This document shows positions 7,843 through 15,500 of a stretch of DNA of 64,000 nt, one piece after another (position 1 is the first letter of the stretch; each line of letters opens with the position of its first letter). Source of the DNA: Amycolatopsis albispora (GTDB lineage: Bacteria; Actinomycetota; Actinomycetes; Mycobacteriales; Pseudonocardiaceae); assembly GCF_003312875.1 (NCBI RefSeq), contig NZ_CP015163.1, forward strand, positions 3,348,001 through 3,412,000. Reading direction: 5' to 3'. The translations under genes and the position numbers were made by a program. The notes below the pieces were generated by a model. That model ran no database searches. It saw only the letters and a program-made list of their open reading frames with translations, and had not been told where the DNA came from.

Positions 7843-8622
7843 ATGCCGAACTTGCGGATCAGTACGACCCTGGTGGCCGCGATGCTGGTGCTGGCCGCCT
7901 GCGGCAGCGAGGCACCGGTAGGCGACAACAACGCCACCGGCGCGGTGAACGGACCGGTCACCGTGTTCGCCGCAGCCTCGCTCACCGAGTCCTTCACCAA
8001 GCTCGGCCGGGAGTTCGAGACCGCGAACCCAGGCACGAAGGTCACCTTCAACTTCGCCGGCAGCTCGGCGCTCGCGCAGCAGATCAACCAGGGCGCGCCC
8101 GCGGACGTGTTCGCCTCCGCCGCGCCAGCCAACATGAAGCAGGTCAGCGACACCGGCGCGGCCAGCGGCGAGCCGGTCACCTTCGCCCGGAACCGCCTGG
8201 AGATCGCGGTACCCAAGGGCAATCCGGCAAGGATCACCGGGCTCGTCGATTTTGCCAACGCCGACCGCAAGATCGCGTTGTGCGACGAGAAGGTGCCCTG
8301 TGGCGCGGCGGCCAAGAAGGTCTTCGAGGCCGCCGGGGTGACGGCCGCACCGGACACACTCGAGCAGGACGTCAAAGCGGCGCTGACCAAGGCCCGCCTC
8401 GGCGAGGTCGATGCCGCGCTCGTCTACCGGACCGACGTCAAGGCCGCCGGCGGCGAGGTCGACGGCATCGCGTTCCCGGAGGCCGACAAGGCGGTCAACG
8501 ACTACCCGATCGCCACGCTGGCGAAGGCACCCAACGCCAGCACGGCCGGAGCGTTCCTGCAGTTCGTGCTGTCGGAACGCGGGCGCGCCGTGCTCGGCGA
8601 GGCGGGCTTCGACGCCCCATGA
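7843..8622 (+). CDS. modA: molybdate ABC transporter substrate-binding lipoprotein ModA
   Basis: A 259-residue extracytoplasmic binding protein. The signal peptide ends in the lipobox LAAC (Cys at about residue 20), so it is lipid-anchored. The mature domain begins PVTVFAAASLTESFTKLG and contains FNFAGSSALAQQINQGAPADVFASA, the classic ModA/WtpA oxyanion-binding pattern. A CDEKVPCG pair may form a disulfide. It binds molybdate (or tungstate) for uptake by ModBC, which follow immediately. No ModE-type operator is visible in the 50-bp upstream gap. Confidence 0.95.
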   Translation: MPNLRISTTLVAAMLVLAACGSEAPVGDNNATGAVNGPVTVFAAASLTESFTKLGREFETANPGTKVTFNFAGSSALAQQINQGAPADVFASAAPANMKQVSDTGAASGEPVTFARNRLEIAVPKGNPARITGLVDFANADRKIALCDEKVPCGAAAKKVFEAAGVTAAPDTLEQDVKAALTKARLGEVDAALVYRTDVKAAGGEVDGIAFPEADKAVNDYPIATLAKAPNASTAGAFLQFVLSERGRAVLGEAGFDAP

Positions 8623-8629
8623 CAACGCG

Positions 8630-9433
8630 ATGACCACGCGCCGCAGAGCACGGGGGCGGCTCCCCCTCATCCTGCTCGTTCCCGCACTGCTCAGCCTGGC
8701 GTTCCTGGTGGTGCCGCTGGCCGGGCTGATCATCAGGGCGCCGTGGAGCACGCTGCCCAGCCAGCTCCTGAGCCCCGAAGTCGGCGAGGCGCTTCGGCTG
8801 TCACTGGTGTGCGCGAGCCTGGCCACGGTGATCTGCCTGGTGCTCGGTGTGCCACTGGCGTGGGTGCTGGCCCGCGGTGAACTGCGCGGCCGGGGAGTGC
8901 TGCGGGCGCTGGTGACCGTGCCGCTTGTGCTGCCGCCCGTCGTCGGCGGTGTCGCCCTGCTGCTCGTGCTCGGCAGGCGCGGGCCGATCGGCCAGTACCT
9001 CGACTCGTGGTTCGGCATCTCGCTGCCGTTCACCACAGCCGGTGTCGTGATCGCCGAGGCGTTCGTCGCGATGCCGTTCCTGGTCATCTCCGTGGAGGGC
9101 GCGCTCCGGGCCACCGACCCTCGCTACGAAGAAGCGGCCGCGACGCTGGGCGCGTCGCGCTGGTTGACCTTCCGGCGGGTCACGCTGCCGTCGATCGCGC
9201 CGGGGATCGTGGCGGGCACGGTGTTGTGCTGGGCGCGTGCGCTCGGTGAGTTCGGTGCCACGATCACCTTCGCCGGAAACTTCCCCGGCGAGACCACCAC
9301 GATGCCGCTCGCGGTGTACCTGGCGCTGGAAGCCGATCCGGATGCGGCGATCGTGCTGAGCATGGTGTTGCTCATCGTGTCGGTCGTGGTGCTGGCCAGC
9401 CTGCGGGACCGCTGGATCCGGGGGGTGTCGTGA
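8630..9433 (+). CDS. modB: molybdate ABC transporter permease ModB
   Basis: A 267-residue inner-membrane permease with five to six hydrophobic segments. The EAA loop that docks with the ATPase is clear (YEEAAATLGASRWLTFRRVTLP, about residues 165-186). The motif PLVLPPVVGGVALLL and the segment ALGEFGATITFAGN are typical of ModB. The ATG at 8630 lies 7 bp after the modA stop; the last codons overlap the modC start (GTGA). It forms the molybdate channel. Confidence 0.95.
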   Translation: MTTRRRARGRLPLILLVPALLSLAFLVVPLAGLIIRAPWSTLPSQLLSPEVGEALRLSLVCASLATVICLVLGVPLAWVLARGELRGRGVLRALVTVPLVLPPVVGGVALLLVLGRRGPIGQYLDSWFGISLPFTTAGVVIAEAFVAMPFLVISVEGALRATDPRYEEAAATLGASRWLTFRRVTLPSIAPGIVAGTVLCWARALGEFGATITFAGNFPGETTTMPLAVYLALEADPDAAIVLSMVLLIVSVVVLASLRDRWIRGVS

Positions 9434-10482
9434 CGCTGCACGCCGATTTCCAGGTCGATCGGGACAGTGGGTTCCGGCTCGACCTGCGGCTGGCGGTCGC
9501 GCCTGGCGAAGTGGTCGCCCTGCTCGGGCCGAACGGTGCGGGCAAGACCACCGCACTGCGGTCGTTCGCCGGACTGCTGCCAATCAGCGAGGGTTCGTTG
9601 CGGTTGGACGACCGCGTCTGGGACGAACCGCCTCGGGAGTTCGTGCTCGCCGAGCACCGGCCGATCGGCGTCGTTTTCCAGGACTACCTGCTGTTCAACC
9701 ACCTGTCTGCGCTGGAGAACGTCGCTTTCGGACTTCGCGCGCGCGGCACCGAGCGCACCACGGCAAGACGCCTGGCCGCGGCCTGGCTGGACAAGGTCGG
9801 GCTTGACGCCCACCACCACACCCGGCCGCGGTCGCTGTCGGGTGGACAGGCGCAGCGGGTCGCGCTCGCGCGTGCCCTGGTCACCGATCCCGAGCTCCTG
9901 CTGCTCGACGAGCCGCTCGCGGCGCTCGACGCCGGCACCCGCCTGCACATCCGCGCCGAGTTGGGACGCCATCTCGCCGACTACCCGGGCCGCACGCTGC
10001 TGGTCACCCACGATCCGCTCGACGCGATGGTGCTCGCGGATCGGCTGGTGATCGTCGAGCAGGGCCAGGTCGTGCAGGAAGGCGCCCCCGCCGAAGTGGC
10101 GCGTCGGCCCCGCACGGACTACATCGCGCAGCTGGTCGGGCTGAACCTGCACCGCGGCAAGGCCGACGGCACCACGGTCGTGCTCGACAACGGCGGTCAG
10201 CTCACGGTCGCCGAACCCGCAACCGGTGCCGTGCACGTGGCCTTCTCCCCCACCGCCATCAGCCTGCACCCCGACCGGCCGACCGGCAGCCCTCGCAACA
10301 CCTGGCCGGTCACCGTGCTGGGGCTGGAGCAGCACGCGCACACGATCCGCGTCCATCTCGACGGGGAACCGTCTGTGCACGCCGACATCACACCCGCGGT
10401 GGTCGCCGAACTGCGCATCACGCCGGGCGCCCGGCTGTGGGCGGCGTTGAAGGCCACGGAAATCCAGACCTACTCCGCCTGA
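9430..10482 (+). CDS. modC: molybdate ABC transporter ATP-binding protein ModC
   Basis: A 350-residue ATPase. Walker A is GPNGAGKTT (about residues 34-42), the Q-loop is VVFQDYLLF, the ABC signature is LSGGQAQRVALARAL, Walker B is LLLLDEPLAALD and the switch His is in LLVTHDPLDAM. The C-terminal ~110 residues form the TOBE/MOP-like domain that binds oxyanion and can tune transport. GTG start overlapping the modB stop. With ModA and ModB it completes a molybdate importer, which would feed molybdenum-cofactor enzymes; none is encoded in this window. Confidence 0.95.
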   Translation: MTLHADFQVDRDSGFRLDLRLAVAPGEVVALLGPNGAGKTTALRSFAGLLPISEGSLRLDDRVWDEPPREFVLAEHRPIGVVFQDYLLFNHLSALENVAFGLRARGTERTTARRLAAAWLDKVGLDAHHHTRPRSLSGGQAQRVALARALVTDPELLLLDEPLAALDAGTRLHIRAELGRHLADYPGRTLLVTHDPLDAMVLADRLVIVEQGQVVQEGAPAEVARRPRTDYIAQLVGLNLHRGKADGTTVVLDNGGQLTVAEPATGAVHVAFSPTAISLHPDRPTGSPRNTWPVTVLGLEQHAHTIRVHLDGEPSVHADITPAVVAELRITPGARLWAALKATEIQTYSA

Positions 10483-10538
10483 GTCCGGCGGCGTCACCGT
10501 CGAACCAGGTGACAGCCGGGATCGACGAAACGGAGGGT

Positions 10539-12140
10539 CTACAGCTTGGGCAGGCGTTGCTCGACACCGAGCAACGCGGCGAACGGATCGCCGGCGTCCT
10601 TGAGCCGGTCGAACAGGTTGCGCACGGTCCAGCGGTCCGGGGCCAGCTCCGGATCATCCAGTTCGTCCCATTCGATCGGCACCGAAACCGGCGCCCCCGG
10701 GCGCGGCCGGATGCTGTAGGGCGCGACCAGCGTCTTGTTGATGACGTTCTGCGTGTAATCGAGCCGCGCCAGGCCCTTGCGCTTGTCCTTGGTCCACTTC
10801 CAGCTGACCAGGTCGGGCACGGTCCGGCCGATCGTCTTCGACACGGTCTCGGTCCAGGCGCGGGTCTCGGCGAAGGTGTACCGCGGTTCGACCGGCACCC
10901 ACACCTGGATGCCGCGCTGGCCGGTGACCTTCGGACGGCCTTCGAGACCGAGGTGCGACAGCGCCGTGCGGTGCAGGCGCGCCAGCACCAGCAGGTCGTC
11001 GAACGAGGTTTCCGGGCCGGGGTCGATGTCGAACAGCGCCCAGGTCGGGTGTTCGACGTCCGGCACCCGAGACGTCCACGCGTGCAGCTCGATCGCGCCG
11101 TAGTTCGCCAGCCACGCCATCGCGGGAAGGCTGTCCGGCACGAGGTAGTACTCGACGTCGCCGGCCTCGGCCTGCTCGTGATGCCAGCGCTTCAGCCACT
11201 TCGGCGCGTGGCTGGGCACTTCCTTGTGCCAGAACCCGGGCTTGTCGGTGCCGTTCGGGAAGCGGTGGGTGTTCAGCGGGCGACCGGCCAGGTACGGCAG
11301 CATCGTCGGCGCGATCAACGTGTAGTAGCGGATCAGGTCGCGCTTGGTCAGCGGCTCCTCGCCATCGCGCCCGGGCACCAGCACCTTGTCCAGATTGGTC
11401 AGGTTGAGCGACCGGCCGGCGAGTTCCCAGGTGCCCTTCGCGCCCAGTTCCTCGAGGGCGGCCATCTCGTCCTCGGTCGGCGGCTCCCACTGCCGCGTGC
11501 CCATCCGGACCTCGGCCTCGGCGGCAGGCAGGTCGCTGCGCCACAGCGCATCGGGATTGGCGGCGACCTCGTCGTTCGTGCGGCCGGTCTTCACCGACTT
11601 CGGATGGTCCTCGGCGTCCCAGCCGGGCTCCGCGTATTCGTCCTGCTTGTGCAGGAGAAACCACTGGTCCTTCTCGGACTCCGCGCGGCGCGGGCGGACC
11701 AGCACGAACAGGCCGTGCAGTTTTTCGCCGTAGAGGTTGAAGTGGAGGTTGCCGTTCTCGATGGCCTTCAGCGGGTCGTCGGTGTCGACCGGCTCCCAGG
11801 TGCCGCGATCCCAGACGATCACATCGCCGCCGCCGTACTCGCCCGCCGGGATCACGCCCTCGAAGTCGGCGTACTCGATCGGGTGGTCCTCGACGTGCAC
11901 GGCCATCCGGCGTGCCTTGGGGTCGAGCGTCGGTCCCTTCGGCACCGCCCAGCTGACCAGCACGCCGTCGATCTCCAGCCGGACGTCGTAGTGCCGGCGG
12001 CGGGCGCGGTGGCGCTGCACCACGAAGCGGTTGCCCGCGGGCTGCGTCTTGCCGTCACCGGCCGGTTCCGCTGTGCGCGTGAAATCGCGCATCGACTGGT
12101 ATTTGGCCAGCCGATCGGTTGTCTTCGCGCGCTTGTTCAC
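10539..12140 (-). CDS. LigD-type DNA repair protein: 3'-phosphoesterase plus primase-polymerase
   Basis: A 533-residue non-homologous end-joining enzyme with two of the three LigD modules. Residues ~1-170 are the 3'-phosphoesterase domain (FVVQRHRARRRHYDVRLE, then HPIEYADFEGVIPAGEYGGG). Residues ~225-520 are the AEP-type polymerase domain (NLDKVLVPG, YYTLIAPTMLPYLAGRPLN, and the catalytic LFDIDPGP with two metal-binding aspartates). No ATP-dependent ligase domain follows; the stop comes soon after the polymerase. The order phosphoesterase-polymerase differs from mycobacterial LigD (polymerase-phosphoesterase-ligase). I prefer the GTG at 12140; an in-frame ATG lies at 12158. A Ku protein and a separate ligase should be elsewhere. 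Confidence 0.9.
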   Translation of the reverse strand: MNKRAKTTDRLAKYQSMRDFTRTAEPAGDGKTQPAGNRFVVQRHRARRRHYDVRLEIDGVLVSWAVPKGPTLDPKARRMAVHVEDHPIEYADFEGVIPAGEYGGGDVIVWDRGTWEPVDTDDPLKAIENGNLHFNLYGEKLHGLFVLVRPRRAESEKDQWFLLHKQDEYAEPGWDAEDHPKSVKTGRTNDEVAANPDALWRSDLPAAEAEVRMGTRQWEPPTEDEMAALEELGAKGTWELAGRSLNLTNLDKVLVPGRDGEEPLTKRDLIRYYTLIAPTMLPYLAGRPLNTHRFPNGTDKPGFWHKEVPSHAPKWLKRWHHEQAEAGDVEYYLVPDSLPAMAWLANYGAIELHAWTSRVPDVEHPTWALFDIDPGPETSFDDLLVLARLHRTALSHLGLEGRPKVTGQRGIQVWVPVEPRYTFAETRAWTETVSKTIGRTVPDLVSWKWTKDKRKGLARLDYTQNVINKTLVAPYSIRPRPGAPVSVPIEWDELDDPELAPDRWTVRNLFDRLKDAGDPFAALLGVEQRLPKL

Positions 12141-12235
12141 ACCTATCGATATACCCATCCGGCGTCCGCCGGAAAAGCCCCGTTGTCACATCGGCCGCCT
12201 GCCGGGCGTCAGTGCGATGACGGAAGGACGTGAAA

Positions 12236-12682
12236 GTGGACGACGGCACGATCCCGGCGGAGGCGTTCGATGCGCACCGCGTTCAGCTGCGAACGGTCGC
12301 CCACCGGCTGCTCGGCTCGCCGGACGCAGCGGACGCCGCGATGCGGGAGGCACTGGCTCGGCTGACGGACGCGGGCGTCGACAACAACCTCGGCAGCTGG
12401 CTGACGGCGGTGGTCGCGCGGGTGTGCATCGAGCAGCTACGTGGGCGAGAAGCGGACGTCGATTTGTCGAACGAAGCGCGACTCGCCGATTCCGTGGGGC
12501 TCGCGCTGGTGATCGCACTGGAGCAGTTGACTCCGGCGGAACGACTCACGTTTGTGCTGCGCGACCTCTTTGCGATGCCGTACGACGAGATCGGCCCCAT
12601 CGTGAACCGCTCTCCCGTTGCGGCGCGGCAGCTCGCGGACCGCGCACGCCACCTCGTGCACGACGCGGGCATCGACTTCTGA
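12236..12682 (+). CDS. short ECF sigma factor-like protein
   Basis: A 148-residue protein resembling ECF sigma factors. An N-terminal region-2-like helix block (FDAHRVQLRTVAHRLLGSPDAADAAMREAL) is followed by a region-4-like block (LTPAERLTFVLRDLFAMPYDEIGPIV, then SPVAARQLADRARH). This matches the SigJ-type group, but it lacks the C-terminal SnoaL-like domain of that group and ends right after region 4. The GGAAGGA site (12222-12228) is best spaced for the GTG at 12236; an alternative GTG lies at 12230. No anti-sigma factor is adjacent. It may be a functional minimal sigma factor or a shortened relic. Confidence 0.72.
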   Translation: MDDGTIPAEAFDAHRVQLRTVAHRLLGSPDAADAAMREALARLTDAGVDNNLGSWLTAVVARVCIEQLRGREADVDLSNEARLADSVGLALVIALEQLTPAERLTFVLRDLFAMPYDEIGPIVNRSPVAARQLADRARHLVHDAGIDF

Positions 12683-12695
12683 CCCACGAAGCGGA

Positions 12696-12716
12696 TCAGA
12701 TGTTAGCGTCATCTGA
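12696..12716. promoter_or_regulatory. palindromic operator before the two-domain TetR gene
   Basis: TCAGATG and CATCTGA form perfect 7-bp arms around a 7-base spacer. It lies between the end of the sigma-like gene and the ribosome site (AAAGGGAGG) of the TetR gene at 12736, where an autoregulatory operator is expected. Confidence 0.55.
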
Positions 12717-12735
12717 ACGCCGGAAAGGGAGGACG

Positions 12736-13830
12736 ATGGCTCGGCTCAGCAGGGCGGAACTGCAGGAGCGCAACCGGGCGAAGGTGCTCAAAGCCGCACG
12801 CGAGGAGTTCACCGAACGCGGCTTCCGCGACGCGAAGGTCGACTCGATCGCCGAGCGCGCCGAGCTGACCCGGGGTGCCGTCTACTCCAACTTCCCCGGC
12901 AAGCGCGCCCTGTATTTCGCGGTGCTGGCGGACCTGGCCGAGCAGGCGACCCCTCCCCCACACGCCGAACCTGGCCGTGACCTCCGTGAAGCACTCGGGT
13001 CGCTTGCGCGGACTTGGGTGAGCAGGCTGCCGATCGCGGACGTCGATGCGCCCGACACCGCGCGCCTCGGCATGGACTTGGTCGCCGAGGTCAGCTCCGA
13101 TGAACGGCTTCGACAGCCGTTCACGCAGTTGATGAAGCTCAACGGGCTGTTGCTCGGCCTGGCGATGGAACGGCTGGAGCCGCCGGAGCGACCGCCCGGC
13201 GCGCCGCCGCGCCGGCTGGTCCGGGTCGCCGAGTCGGTTTCGACAACGTTGCAGGGCGCGAGCCGGCTGGCGGCGGCCGCGCCGGGCTTCGTCGAACCGT
13301 TCGACGTGGTCAGCACCTGCGAGTGGCTGGCGGGCCTCGACCTCAACGACTGGTGGGCGCCCCCGTCGACGATTTCGCCGAGCCGGAAGGTGGACGAGCC
13401 ATGGGTGCCGCCGACGGCGGTCGATCTGGTGCACGGCGAGGACGTATCGCTCGAGGACGACGGCATCGTAGTGGTTCTCGGGCTGAACCGGCTGGCCGCC
13501 GTGGAGCAGGCCGTTCGTTCGGACGACGTGGTGACCGCCGTCCTGGTCACCGCATCGCCGGACGAGCTGATGCCGTTGGCCCGGCTGACCATTGCCGAGT
13601 TCACGAGCTGCCTGCGTCCGGCGTTCCCGGTGACGGCCTGGCCTCGGCTGCGGGTGGTCGGCGACGCATCGGGAGCACTCGCCGCGGCGGCAGGTGTGCC
13701 CGCGATCGGGGACGACGGCGACAACACGGAGGTCGCGATCCGCGTCGAGGGCGGCCGGATCGTCGCCCGCGCTGACGGTTCCGGCGCCGGTCAGGCCGTC
13801 GCGAGCGCCCGTGACAGGGTTGCAAACTGA
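12736..13830 (+). CDS. TetR family regulator with extra C-terminal domain
   Basis: A 364-residue protein, far longer than the ~200 residues usual for TetR. Residues ~10-55 hold the helix-turn-helix (FTERGFRDAKVDSIAERAEL, then TRGAVYSNFPGKRALY). Residues ~60-215 are the helical regulatory domain. Residues ~230-364 form an alpha/beta region with alternating strands (DGIVVVLGLN, VTAVLVTASPDELMPLA, LRVVGDASGALAAAAGV, TEVAIRVEGGRIVARADG), a pattern recalling the peroxiredoxin/thioredoxin fold, but with only one Cys and no CxxC. It may sense a ligand or redox state through this domain; that is inference. It ends two bases into a KstR-like box before the next gene. Confidence 0.85.
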   Translation: MARLSRAELQERNRAKVLKAAREEFTERGFRDAKVDSIAERAELTRGAVYSNFPGKRALYFAVLADLAEQATPPPHAEPGRDLREALGSLARTWVSRLPIADVDAPDTARLGMDLVAEVSSDERLRQPFTQLMKLNGLLLGLAMERLEPPERPPGAPPRRLVRVAESVSTTLQGASRLAAAAPGFVEPFDVVSTCEWLAGLDLNDWWAPPSTISPSRKVDEPWVPPTAVDLVHGEDVSLEDDGIVVVLGLNRLAAVEQAVRSDDVVTAVLVTASPDELMPLARLTIAEFTSCLRPAFPVTAWPRLRVVGDASGALAAAAGVPAIGDDGDNTEVAIRVEGGRIVARADGSGAGQAVASARDRVAN

Positions 13831-13841
13831 AACACGTTCTA
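13828..13841. promoter_or_regulatory. KstR-like operator (TNNAACNNGTTNNA)
   Basis: TGAAACACGTTCTA fits the KstR consensus TNNAACNNGTTNNA at every fixed position, and its core AACACGTTCTA is that of mycobacterial cholesterol-regulon boxes. It overlaps the stop codon of the TetR gene and lies 14 bp before the GTG of the oxidoreductase gene, where repressor binding would block transcription. Confidence 0.55.
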
Positions 13842-13855
13842 ATAACGTCCGCCGG

Positions 13856-14701
13856 GTGAGACACGGGATCGTGCTGTTCACCAGCGACCGGGGCATCGCG
13901 CCCGCCGCCGCGGCCAAGGCCGCCGAAGCAGCCGGTTTCGACACGTTCTACGTGCCGGAACACACCCACATCCCGGTCAAGCGGGAGGCGCCGCACCCGG
14001 GTACCGGTGGCGCGGCCCTGCCGGACGACCGATACCTGCGCACCCTCGATCCGTGGGTGGCGCTGGCGACCGCCGCCTCGGTGACCACGCGCATCCGGCT
14101 GGCGACCGCGGTGGCGTTGCCGGTCGAAAGCGACCCGATCACGCTCGCGAAAACCATCGCCAGCCTGGACCACCTCTCCGGCGGGCGGGTCACGCTCGGC
14201 GCGGGTTTCGGTTGGAACGTCGACGAACTCGCCGATCACGGGGTGCCGGGGGCGAAGAGGCGGACTGTACTGCGCGAGTACCTCGAGGCGATGCGTGCGC
14301 TGTGGACGGCGGAAGAAGCGAGCTATGCCGGGGAGTACGTCTCGTTCGGCGCGAGCTGGGCGTGGCCGAAGCCGGTCCAACCGCACATCCCGGTGCTGGT
14401 CGGCGCTGGAGGCACGGAGCGGACATTCCGGTGGATCGCCAAATCGGCCGACGGCTGGCTCACCACTCCCGGCGACGTCGAAATCGACGACCAGGTGGCG
14501 CTGCTGCGGCGGATCTGGCGCGAAGCGGGCCGCGCGGGCGAGCCGGAGGTTGCCGCGTTGAGCGGGAAGCCGGACCCCGGCCGGATCGCGCACCTCGCGT
14601 CGATCGGCGTGACCGAGCTGATCTTCGGCCTGCCGGATCGTGAACCCGACGAGGTCACCGCCTGGCTCGGAAGGCTGGCGGGCAAGCTGGGCATCGGCTG
14701 A
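13856..14701 (+). CDS. LLM-class F420-dependent oxidoreductase
   Basis: A 281-residue luciferase-like (beta/alpha)8 protein. Family signs are AAEAAGFDTFYVPEHTHIP near the N-terminus, TTRIRLATAVALPVESDPITLAKTIASLDHLSGGRVTLGAGFGWN in the middle (named here by its core GGRVTLGAGFGWN) and PHIPVLVGAGG after it. These match the group typified by mycobacterial Rv2161c (TIGR03619-like), which uses coenzyme F420. GTG start at 13856, preceded by TAATAA-like sequence and a KstR-like box, so it may belong to a steroid or lipid response. The substrate is unknown. Confidence 0.88.
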   Translation: MRHGIVLFTSDRGIAPAAAAKAAEAAGFDTFYVPEHTHIPVKREAPHPGTGGAALPDDRYLRTLDPWVALATAASVTTRIRLATAVALPVESDPITLAKTIASLDHLSGGRVTLGAGFGWNVDELADHGVPGAKRRTVLREYLEAMRALWTAEEASYAGEYVSFGASWAWPKPVQPHIPVLVGAGGTERTFRWIAKSADGWLTTPGDVEIDDQVALLRRIWREAGRAGEPEVAALSGKPDPGRIAHLASIGVTELIFGLPDREPDEVTAWLGRLAGKLGIG

Positions 14702-14724
14702 ACGATCCCGGTAGAACTGGGTTC

Positions 14725-15099
14725 ATGGCCGAACTGCTGGCGCTGGTCGGGCGCGGGCTCTTGGTGCTCGTGGGGCACCTCGCACCGCTCGTCGATTGGT
14801 TCGACGTGCGGGAGCGACGGCGGCGGCGCACCAGGGCGGACGCCATCGCGCGCGGCGAACGCGTCGAGATTCCGTGCGTGCTCAAGGACGCCGAGCTGAC
14901 CGGGGGCGCGGAGCAGGGTGGACACCTCGCGGTCGGCGGCGGGAAGCCGGTGACCTGGGACGGCCGGGAATTCGACCCGGGGGCGCTGACCATGCAGGCG
15001 GTGGACCGGCAGGCGATCACCTTCCATTCGGCGAACCGGCGGACCGAACTGCGCGTACACCCCGACGAAGCCGCGCCGATCCTGCGCGCGCTCGAATAG
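14725..15099 (+). CDS. conserved hypothetical protein, DUF2550-like
   Basis: A 124-residue protein with one N-terminal hydrophobic segment (LLALVGRGLLVLVGHLAPLV), a very basic stretch (RERRRRRTRAD) on the cytoplasmic side and a beta-rich C-terminal domain (VEIPCVLKDAELTGG). The layout recalls the DUF2550 family of actinobacterial membrane-anchored proteins, but the match is weak. It lies 23 bp after the F420 oxidoreductase gene on the same strand and may be co-transcribed. Confidence 0.6.
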   Translation: MAELLALVGRGLLVLVGHLAPLVDWFDVRERRRRRTRADAIARGERVEIPCVLKDAELTGGAEQGGHLAVGGGKPVTWDGREFDPGALTMQAVDRQAITFHSANRRTELRVHPDEAAPILRALE

Positions 15100-15154
15100 C
15101 TCACCGGGCGGCTGGGTACTCGATCTTCACGACCTTCGACGGATGGAGGCGAGA

Positions 15155-15490
15155 ATGCCGTCCCTCGACGACGAACTTTGGAACGAGTTCCACCGCGTGG
15201 TGAACATGACCTCCCGCGAGCTGGACGAGTGGCTGCGCACCGACGGCGCCGGGCCCGAGACCGAGGCGCTGCCGGATCAGGCGGGCCGTGAGCTGGGCAG
15301 GCAGGTGCTCGCGGTGCTCCGCAAGCGGCGCGTCGACCTGGACAATGACGATGAGCGGGTGATGCGCAAGGTCGTCGACCGGGTGCACGCCGAACGGCGC
15401 GACGACCTGGAGCCCACCCAGGGCCAGGCGGCCTGGCGGCACAAGCTGATGTCCCTCGGGCACGACCCGCTCAAGCCCGTGCGCAGCTGA
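15155..15490 (+). CDS. DUF3140 family protein
   Basis: A 111-residue protein of the DUF3140 family, recognised by the opening DDELWNEFHRVVNMTSRELDEWL and the close GQAAWRHKLMSLGHDPLKP. It is small, charged, helical and without known function; the C-terminus looks like a nucleic-acid-binding or histone-like tail. I start at the ATG at 15155, since GGAGG lies five bases upstream; the ATG at 15143 precedes that site. Confidence 0.88.
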   Translation: MPSLDDELWNEFHRVVNMTSRELDEWLRTDGAGPETEALPDQAGRELGRQVLAVLRKRRVDLDNDDERVMRKVVDRVHAERRDDLEPTQGQAAWRHKLMSLGHDPLKPVRS

Positions 15491-15500
15491 AGCGCCGGGT

